A stretch of 64,000 nucleotides of DNA from Diphasiastrum complanatum (taxonomy: Eukaryota; Streptophyta; Lycopodiopsida; Lycopodiales; Lycopodiaceae). This document shows positions 56,077-64,000 of the stretch, one piece after another. The stretch's first letter is position 1. Every line of letters starts with the position of its first letter. The stretch covers positions 1 through 64,000 of the forward strand of contig MU832655.1 of assembly GCA_029204225.1 (NCBI GenBank), given 5' to 3'. Position numbers and translations under genes: made by a program. Below the pieces are notes generated by a model. That model made no database searches, had not been told where the DNA came from, and saw only the letters and a list, made by a program, of their open reading frames with translations.

Positions 56077-57450
56077 TCACCATATCCATGATAGTGCTTC
56101 TTTGATGTTGACATCTTTGATGAACTTGAGAGCTTTGCACCATCCTAGCATCTTCGAAATTGATTCCTTCCAAATTTCATGTAGATTCTTGAACTTGAGG
56201 CTTGCTCCTTCACATGAGATATGATCCTCTTTCCCTTGAAATGTGAGCCACATGGGTTCAACCATGTTTCTTGAGTTTCTTTTTGGAATCACAACTTGAG
56301 AAGGTCTCTCCTCCTCAATCCTTGGCACACTTGAACCTTGAGATGACTCCTTAAGATCCTCTTCATGATGTTCCTTCTTGATGGAAATCCGAGACCTCCA
56401 TGTCTCATAATGATCACAACAAGTATGACCACTCAATATGCACTTCCTATGATTATCAAGATTACTTATGCTAGAAACATAAGTCCAAAAATCACCACAA
56501 CTTGGCATGATTTTTCCAATATTGAAATCAAAAGGTATCTCCATCTCAATAAGGCTAACTACTTGCTTATGGATATAAGTGTCCACTTTGGATGCTTCAC
56601 TTATTCTCATAATAAGTTTACAACTTGCCTTTAGGATTGAAAACATACAATTTTGATCTTTATGAATGAACACATCATTCATGATCTTATTGAAACCAAA
56701 AGATCCTACATTATGAAGATATTTCCATTTCCTTGACTTCGTAACTAACGTAAGCTTACAAGGAAAACATATTTTGCTATCTTTTAAGACATCACACTCA
56801 ACTACTATTGCCTTAAGCCACCTTTGAGATACAAAAATCCCTTCAAAGCAAAATAGATCTTCATAAGTTGACATGAGAGCATAAATGAAACTATTTTCAT
56901 TTTGTGATTGATGCTCCTTATTCTTGATTGATATCTCTTGGATCATATCAATAAGTTTGAGCTTATCTAAAGCTCCAAGCAAAATACTTTCCAAGGACAC
57001 GAAATAAATCCAAGTTACTTATATGAAAGTGACATCTATCTTTGCATCTTGAACCAAACAATGCACTTCCAAATGAAAAATTTCAAAAGATTTGACATGT
57101 GTTGTGATGGACTCTTGAAGACAAATCTTGCAAGTCCTTGTGAGACTCCAAGCCTCATTCACCTTTCCACAAAGGAAACACCTTTCCTTGGACTTGTCCT
57201 TCTTGTATCTGCATTTTGAACTTGAAGCTCCATCCTTCACCTCGGCCCCCTTGCTTTGGTTCTCCTTGGATGGATTGGTCTTCTTTTTGTAGCATCTTGA
57301 GAAAAAATATCCTCCCTTGCCACAAAGGTTGCACTCAGGATCCTTTCTTTCCTTCAATAGGATGCCACCTATTGATGCCATGTGAATAAAAACCTGTGAT
57401 ATGATTCTACAAATGTAATTTGTGACTTTCAAGAGACTAGATTTGAACAT
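56077..57450 (-). CDS. Cys-rich protein of the non-autonomous element (one in-frame stop)
   Basis: Minus-strand frame from ATG 57450 to 56077, about 457 codons, broken by one TAA at 57019-57021. The N-terminal third has a CCHC-like knuckle with Tyr in place of His (CNLCGKGGYFFSRC) and a second Cys cluster CFLCGK...TCKIC (C-x2-C-x12-C-x2-C), which could bind zinc. Further pairs are CFPC and GHTCC. Near the end, EEERPSQVVIPKRNS then VEPMWLTFQGK resembles the copia linker between integrase and RT (RRSTR...EPRRLTYDE), so the frame may be a remnant of gag-pol with its catalytic domains removed or diverged. No catalytic motif is seen. Whether the stop is read through or marks decay cannot be told. 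Function unknown; a gag-like nucleic-acid-binding role is the most cautious guess. Confidence 0.55.
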
Positions 57451-59023
57451 CTTCAACAATCTAGAAGGATCTACAAAAGATCTAGCTCACAATAATGACT
57501 AGTCACTTGGAAACTTTGCTTTGATCACTAAGACAAAAGCACACAATATTTGAATCAAATCACAAAAGAAATCAGATCCAATCTCCTACTGGACTCATCA
57601 AATACCAATGACTCTTTCTTTTTAAAGTTGAAATGGATATGGAAAAGATTTGACACCTAGATTTTCCTTTTCACTTGACTAGTTCTCTCAACACTTGAGA
57701 TTCTTGAAAAAAAGATGGGTTTTGTTTCAAATACATGAAGATCAAAATTAATCACCTCTTTTGGACTCACTCTTGACCCAAATAATCTCACACTTGAGAT
57801 TTATAATGAATTTGATTTGATTTGACAACAAACTATACCACCAATTTTTCACAAAGCTTAAAAAATTAGACAACTAGAGATTCACAAAGATCTCAACCAT
57901 GCATGAATACTCAAATATGGACTCCTCCTCATTCTAGACATCCAATGGGATCTCAAATTGACCCTCACACTCTCACAAAGAAAGTTGAATAGAACTAATT
58001 TGAGTTTCATACATACTATGTCAATTTTTGCTCAATAAATTGAATTCAATCACTCCTATTGGATTCCACCAATTACTCTACCTTTTAAGACTTGGAATGA
58101 AATTCAAAATCAAAAGTTGTGATTTTTCTCACTAAGATATTGTGCTTCAAAGAGCTAATTCCACTTAGAAAGATTTGATCAACTAGGAAGAGACAAACTC
58201 TCCACCAATAACAACACATAATGAGCTTTTAGATCTTGCCCTCTACAAAGGAAGGAACTCCTAGAAAATTGGATCTCTCTCTACACATTTGCCATAGACA
58301 CCTTAATGACTCTTTTCAAACCTTACAATCACTCAAACAAATTGAGTAGGGTTGAAAAATGTGACTTGGATCTCAATCTCTTTTCTAGAACTCTCAATTT
58401 AAGCCAATCTATGTCAAATTCTACAAAAGATTTGCATAGATGCTCTATATGCACTAGAAACTCTCAAAGGTTTCACTTGGAGGACAGATCCAAAGATGTT
58501 TTCTAGCAAATTGATGCTTCTAAACTTGACCCTATCACTCTTGAACAAATCTAGAGTGATGGTACAATGGATTTCAACCTCTAACCTTGCATATCACTCC
58601 TTAATCTATGATTTTAGCAAAATCTCTCTTAACTTGAACATACACTCAAAAAATCAGAGAAGATCAATTAGTGCACCTATTTCAAGCTTCAATTTTAATT
58701 TTTTGGCTGATCTAATCCAAGAACTAATCAAGGGATTAGATTCTCTATAGAAAATGCTTGATTTTGCACCAAAAAAAACTCAAATTGGGTATGTGAGTCA
58801 AATTCTACAAATTTTTGAAATTTCTCAGTCAAAATCGGAGCTATACGGACTCACACGTGTGAAAAAGGTTCCTACAGCCCACAACAAGATTTGGACCAAA
58901 AATTTTGAGGATAGCTATCAAATCCAACTCGCTACACAAAATTTGACTAGTTTCCAAAAAACTGCTAATTTTGGCTTTGATTTGGATTAACCCTATCAAT
59001 TTCAACAAAACCTCTTGTACTAG
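57451..59023 (-). other. Long non-coding leader of the element
   Basis: No coding potential on the minus strand. Contains one perfect palindrome, TCACACGTGTGA, at 58851-58862. In retroelements such leaders may carry packaging signals. Confidence 0.6.
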
Positions 59024-59035
59024 GCTCTGATACCA
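59024..59035 (-). other. Primer-binding site, exact tRNA-iMet match
   Basis: TGGTATCAGAGC on the minus strand, directly after the 5' LTR terminal CA. Confidence 0.95.
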
Positions 59036-59867
59036 TGTGAAAAAAGTACAAAAAGGACCAAGAGTGAATCCTAATCTGATCCTCAAGAGGGATTGGTTGT
59101 CAGATTACTTGATCTATCAATCTACTTCAGATTAAGATCAATCTAGATCAATTCTAGACACAAAATCCTGACAAGAACAATCATTAATTGAAGGTAAGCG
59201 TACTTTATGGTTTCACAGGTGTGAAACACTGTCTGAGTACGGACTCCAACCTGAAAATCAAGTACACATTGATAGAACCTCAAGACAATCAAAACAAATG
59301 TAGACAAATGGAGAGAATCACTCAAAATTGCTTACAAAACCAAGATTGGTGTCTCACATTGATTATGGCCAAATGTGGCTCTATATATACAATAAGTGGG
59401 AGCTCGTGGTACTGATCATCCCTCTGATCCCACATGTGTGAAGGTGCTTTGTCATATGATGATTCATTATGCAAAACTGACACTTGGACAAAACCTTCTA
59501 TTTTGAGCACTTTTGGTCCATTTTCATTCTATATGGAGATCTACTTGGAAATCTTCTAGAAGTCAAAATTCGCCTACTTCAGCTTATTCCACACATGTGA
59601 GCTGTCCTCTACACATGAGATATAGCACCTAACCAAAGGATGTGGCTCATGCAATCAATAGATTGATGCCATGTGTCGTATGTCTAGAAAACTAGTTTTT
59701 GGCCTTTTTAGCCACTAGAAGTTGAATTAAATCATATGTACAACCTATATGATTATGGTACATGACAAGTACACTATTTTCACAGGTGGGAACAGGCTCC
59801 ACACATGTGTGTTTATCTATATACAAGATTTTTTGCCTCTACCAAGCTTATTTTTGCATTTTTCACA
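59036..59867 (-). repeat. 5' LTR of the nested non-autonomous element
   Basis: 832 bp, same length as its partner. Substitutions are mainly transitions, and several fall in CpG/CpA or CACGTG contexts, which fits decay of methylated DNA. Confidence 0.95.
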
Positions 59868-61868
59868 ATAGGCCACTAACTTTTAGCCTCTCTGCTTTAT
59901 TTAACTGGCACTTAGTACATTTAAGTACATAGGCCTCTATCTGACTTTTCATTTTAGGCCACCAAAATTGCCTTCAAACTAAGTCAAGTGTTCTTTGTAT
60001 ACCCGGATGTCCTGCGCATGGACTATCATGACACTCATGCAAGATTTGGGCCCTTACAGTGTCATTCTCTGGTACACACACCTTTCCTTTACGAAACAAA
60101 ATCCTGTTTCGAATTAGGAAATCTGTTTCAGTCTTTCCCTGATTCGAGGAATCTTGCAAACCTGAATCTACCCCCAAAAGTACTTGTTGTCAATACTTTC
60201 CAAAAAAAAGATTGGACTCATATAGACCTTGAAGAGACTAAAACAACTCCGGTTCTATGATAGTAAAGGACAACTGATTAATAACCGGTAACCGACTCAA
60301 AGCATCCGCTAGAGTATTTTGACTTCCTTTACAATAACGTATAGAAAAGTCAAACATTTGCATCAGCTCAGCCCATCTAGCTTGCCTCCCCTTTAAATCT
60401 GTAGCATCACCGAAATATCGAAGAGTTTGTTGATCCGTCAAAACTTCAAATCTGGCTCCATACAAATAATGTTGCCAAATTTTCAAGGAATGAACAATTG
60501 CAAACAGTTCCTTCTCATAGGTACAATACCTAGACTGATCAGGATTGAGTTTCTTGCTTTCATAAGCCACATGATGTCCATCCTGCATCAAAACAGCTCC
60601 AATAGCATAATCACTGGCATCGGTCCTAACCACAAAAGTCTTATTAGGATCACCAATGATTAGTATTGGTGCCGAAGTGACACTTTTCTTAGGCAACTCA
60701 AAACAATTATTCATATCCTCTGTCCACACCACTAGTGGACTCTTAGCCCTCCGGCTTAGCTTCTTATAGCCTTTCAAGGCTTGGGTAAGGGGAAATGCCA
60801 ATCGAGCAAATTGGAGAATATGTCGACGGAAAAATCCCACAAACCCCAAGAAAGACTTGATTTTCCGAATTGTGGTGAGAATAGGCCAATCAATAACCCT
60901 CTGGATGCGATCAGCCTCAATCTCCACCCCCCCGTTCGGAAATCTTATGCCCCAAGTCGGACAATTCCTTAGCAAAAAAGTCACACTTAGACTCCTTTGG
61001 AAAAGAGCTTTTCCCTTCTTAGAATGTCCAAGACAATCCTAAGATGCTCTTTATGTTCCGTCAAAGTTTTACTGAACACTAGGATATCATCTAAGAATAC
61101 CACGAATCTTCCCAAATATGGCCTGAACAAATCGTTCATCATTTGTTGGAAAGTTGTCGGTGCATTGGTCAAACCAAAAGGCAACACTAAAAATTCGTAG
61201 TGACCAAAGTGAGTTTGAAACCCGATTTTTGGTATATCTTCTGTTTTGATGTGTATCTGATGGTAGCCCGATCTTAAATCTATCTTGGTAAAGTACCCAT
61301 CACCACCAAGATAGTTTATTAGATCATCCATCCGCGGCAGTGGATATCTATTCTTAATGGTTACCTTGTTCAATTTCTTATAGTCGACGCAAAACCTTAT
61401 AGTTCCATCCTTCTTGGCCACCAGAACCACTGGTGATGCCCAAGAAGACTTAATAGGTTGTACCCACCCCTTTTTCAGACATAATTGCCTATTTACCTCA
61501 GCCTCTTCCGATGCACTCATCCTATAAGGACAATGTGCGATTGGAATTGCTCCAGGTATTAGGTCAATTTTATGATCAACTGTCCTTTCTGGTGGTAAAC
61601 CTACAGGAAGGTCTAAAAAAACATCATTGAATTCCTGCCTAAGTTCATTATAGGCTTCAAATTCTGTAGTGTTCTCATTGGGTATATTCATGGCATTAAT
61701 GTTAAGTTCTTCATCATTGCAGCAAATGATATCATTATGAAAACATAAATAAACTTTAAAATTAGAATTCTTCATAATAGAATTAAGTTCCCGTTTAGAA
61801 TAAGGGTTAACATTTTTAGTGTCAACACTTAAACTAGACTTGATCTTAATTAAAAAATTATCATGCAT
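59868..61868 (-). pseudogene. Gypsy RT, RNase H and integrase zinc domain
   Basis: Continues the gag-protease frame after a TGA at 61926. [91 protein letters not shown] and the catalytic [10 protein letters not shown]. Two indels, near 61010 and in a 7-base C run at 60927-60933, shift the frame and back. RNase H keeps its acidic residues (VRTDASDYAIGAVL, YEKELFAIVHSLKIW, VLTDQQTLRYF, NTLADALSRL). After a stop at 60238 and a shift, the integrase zinc domain follows (HECHDSPCAGHPGI, FWWPKMK, LKCTKCQLNKAERL), then the ATAGG insertion site. The active-site residues survive; only stops and shifts disable it. Confidence 0.93.
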
Positions 61869-61925
61869 AAAAGATAAAGATTTCTCAACAAAATCAATTC
61901 TTAATGATTTGTTCTTATCAAAATG

Positions 61926-63182
61926 TCATTGTTGCCCAAGAACAATATCTACATTAGGTAATTGAACAACATGGAATTCCAATTTTTCTAAATAATCCTG
62001 AATGTGCAATTCTACATCAGGAACAATAAAATTCATCAAATCGGAATTACTTCCCGATGCCATTGTCACACGATATTTTTTCTCACTTTTTCTAGTAGGA
62101 AGGTTTAGCGTCTGCACCAAATTTACATTAATAAAGTTATGAGTGGATCTTGTGTCAAAAAGAACATGAACAACTTGATCATTAACTTTGTCTTTGATGC
62201 AAATAAGGTCATTAGGACCAAAAACTAAAGAACTAAGGAAACAAACATCCATCTCATTACTTCGAGATAGATTACCTGAGGTTGAAGCTTGTTTTTTGAT
62301 GCAATCACGTGCAAGGTGGCCCTCACCATTGCACTTGAAGCACATGTTCTTCTTACGAGCTTCAGCTTTATCATTGCCACCATGATGGTTTTTAAAGTTT
62401 TTCTTGGTTTTCTTAGGAATGTTGGAATTGGGATGTGTTTGATTAACAACTACCCTATCCTTCCTCTTAAATTGCAAACCTTTTTTCAGCTCATTAGGCT
62501 GTTGACCCCTAGGTGGCTTAGGTGTGTCATCAAAGTATTTTGCAGCCCTAATAGCATCTTCTAGGTTTTTTGGATGGTTCCTACGAATATCCACTTGATA
62601 ATCTTTTGGTAACCCATCAATAAACATTAACATTTGTACCTTAGGCAGAATATCACTATAAAGTGGATTCAAGTACTCATGAAAATCTTGAATAAACTGT
62701 TCCAAACCTTTATTCATGGTTATATGACTCAACTTTTGGAAGTGTTCATAGTCATCTAAGAGTGGTAGAAAATAATCCCTAAAAAGCTTGCAAAAATCAT
62801 CCCATGTACAAGGTTGATTGCCCTTTGCAACTAAGTCATCCCACCAAACTAAGGCTCTTCCTTCAAGGAACATGGTGACAATGGATAACTTCTCAGATTT
62901 AGGGAATTGGTTCATGGCAAAGTATTTGTTCCAAACATTCAGCCAAGAACTTACCACTTGTAAGTTCCTATCCTTCTTCTCCCCTTTAAACACCTTTACA
63001 GGAGGTGGAACTACATGCTTCTTCTGATTGACTAACCTAGACTCTAAGTCTTGGTTTCTTTGATTAGTTTCAAGAAGCTGCTTATTAGTGGCTTGAATTT
63101 GTTGGTATAAAAGTTCAAGAGCTTGTGTCACATTGGATGGGTTTGATAGATCAAATGTTGGGTTTTCATTGGTTTGATCCAT
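61926..63182 (-). CDS. Gypsy gag-protease, 418 aa, open
   Basis: Starts at ATG 63182 (MDQTNENPTFDLSNP). Residues about 85-230 form the retrotransposon gag domain (VSSWLNVWNKYF, MFLEGRALVWWDDLV, FCKLFRDYFLPL). A basic region with KKTKKNFKNHHGG precedes a CCHC zinc knuckle CFKCNGEGHLARDC near residue 285. The aspartic protease follows (VHVLFDTRSTHNFINVNLV, near residue 350): the usual DSGATHNFI is DTRSTHNFI, so the Gly next to the catalytic Asp is Arg, which should weaken or abolish activity. It ends at NVDIVLGQQ, where a TGA replaces the Trp codon normally found in QQWL; the frame continues into RT. Confidence 0.92.
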   Translation of the reverse strand: MDQTNENPTFDLSNPSNVTQALELLYQQIQATNKQLLETNQRNQDLESRLVNQKKHVVPPPVKVFKGEKKDRNLQVVSSWLNVWNKYFAMNQFPKSEKLSIVTMFLEGRALVWWDDLVAKGNQPCTWDDFCKLFRDYFLPLLDDYEHFQKLSHITMNKGLEQFIQDFHEYLNPLYSDILPKVQMLMFIDGLPKDYQVDIRRNHPKNLEDAIRAAKYFDDTPKPPRGQQPNELKKGLQFKRKDRVVVNQTHPNSNIPKKTKKNFKNHHGGNDKAEARKKNMCFKCNGEGHLARDCIKKQASTSGNLSRSNEMDVCFLSSLVFGPNDLICIKDKVNDQVVHVLFDTRSTHNFINVNLVQTLNLPTRKSEKKYRVTMASGSNSDLMNFIVPDVELHIQDYLEKLEFHVVQLPNVDIVLGQQ

Positions 63183-64000
63183 TGGGGTTGCTTGTGTGTT
63201 TTCCTATGATGCAAATACAACAACAAGTGCTCAAATTAGAATGATAGAAATGCTTCAATTGTTACATCCAATGCAAATAAAAAGCATTTACTTCTATTCA
63301 TTCAATCTTATTGTTTGTAAGCTCAATCCAAGCTTACTATTTGCAAGCTTAATCCAAGCTTAAGAGGAAAACAACATCAAGCTACATTTGCCTTAATCAA
63401 AAACAAAAATGAAAACCAAATCTTTATGTAAACTTCAATTAACTAATCCAAGCTAATGTTTACATGAAGTTCTCATTCCCATTCCCATTCCAATTCTATT
63501 TGTCATTTCAAAAGCAACCAAAGTTTTCACATTTCTCACTATTCTAGATTTCTAAAACCAAGAAACTAGTGTCTAGAAATGGATAACTAATGAAGCTTTA
63601 TGAAAACTTCAATTTTCAGATCTACAGGTCTGAAAATCAGTACTTCAAAATGACAAAAAACAGAATTTCAAAACTTGTTTTATGCACAAATTTACACTAC
63701 CATTCCCTTGCTACATTGTCATCATCATGAAACTAGGAGATAGAAAGGTGTAACCAATGAAGTTTGAATGAAAACTTCACTTTTCAGATCTGATTTTTAG
63801 ATTTACAGGTCTGAAAAATAGAACTTCAAAATGAAAATCAAGATTTCAAACACTTCATTTATGCAAAAAAAACACTAGTTTTGATCAAAACACATAGCTA
63901 GAATCAATCTTTTTGCCAAAAAAAAGTTTGTGTATGTAGAAGAAGACTTCCTCTACCTATCCCATAAATATTTTTTCAGAACTTTTAAAAATCCAAAGCC
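63183..64000 (-). other. Leader of the gypsy element; 5' LTR lies outside
   Basis: No PBS or LTR was found here, so the 5' end is beyond the window. The leader has a 167-bp tandem duplication: copies near 63541-63707 and 63708-63874 share GAAACTAG, GAAAACTTCA, TTTTCAGATCT and ACTTCAAAATGA. Confidence 0.65.

Larger units (their letters stand above)
55105..59867 (-). mobile_element. Young non-autonomous LTR element nested in gypsy integrase
   Basis: Target duplication ATAGG at 55100-55104 and 59868-59872. LTRs are 55105-55936 and 59036-59867, both 832 bp, differing by about two dozen bases by eye (roughly 97% identity). Signals place it on the minus strand: an exact TGGTATCAGAGC primer-binding site at 59024-59035 and a TTTTGAGGAGGAG tract at 55937-55949. 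LTR ends are TGTGAAAAAT...TTTTTCACA. The 3.1-kb interior has no RT, RNase H or integrase core; it holds one long Cys-rich reading frame and about 1.6 kb of non-coding leader. Its enzymes must come from a relative; copia B, with similar LTR ends and the same PBS type, shows the likely lineage. It is the most recent large insertion in the window. Confidence 0.93.

Overview
This window is plant nuclear DNA dominated by decaying LTR retrotransposons. Evidence for a plant: several Ty1/copia and Ty3/gypsy (chromodomain) elements, primer-binding sites matching plant initiator-Met tRNA, and one intact gene for an F-box protein of the plant AUF1/AUF2 type. Only one convincing host gene in 64 kb, many old stop-ridden elements, nested insertions and long dinucleotide repeats suggest a large, TE-rich genome. 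A gymnosperm (or another large-genome vascular plant) is my guess; no species marker is visible.

Layout. 0.7-3.0 kb: copia relic A (+). 3.8-5.2 kb: broken reading frame for an unrecognised coiled-coil protein (-). 6.5-11.8 kb: a gypsy integrase fragment (-) split by copia element B (6901-11569, 5-bp target duplication, both LTRs). 11.9-13.2 kb: three consecutive tandem duplications of different period. 15.7-16.8 kb: the intact F-box gene (+). 17.9-24.6 kb: copia relics C and D, an LTR with TATA box and (CT)n, a solo LTR of the same family, and a family of short hairpin repeats. 27.7-28.5 kb: an 806-bp hAT-like DNA transposon with terminal inverted repeats and a perfect 8-bp target duplication. 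30.5-34.0 kb: two gypsy relics, + then -. 34.1-35.3 kb: an inverted-repeat cluster. 35.4-37.6 kb: copia gag, leader, PBS and 5' LTR (-). 39.0-43.2 kb: a gypsy LTR, then a copia relic carrying a nested, internally gutted LTR element (40863-42492). 43-53 kb: mostly non-coding with hairpin-rich tandem repeats. 53-64 kb: a nearly complete gypsy chromovirus (-), interrupted by a young non-autonomous LTR element (55105-59867) with two 832-bp LTRs.

No operon-like cooperation exists here; the biology is one stable housekeeping-type regulatory gene in a nested TE landscape. The most unusual items are (1) the non-autonomous element at 55105-59867, which has complete LTR, PBS and PPT signals but carries one Cys-rich reading frame instead of polymerase; (2) a recurring TTCACACGTGTGAA-type palindrome in many LTRs, which resembles two element ends joined tail to head; (3) the clustered CTCGAGCA/TGCTCGAG hairpins at 22.3-23.8 kb; and (4) the hAT-like element. 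All coordinates and repeat calls were made by eye; identities are approximate.
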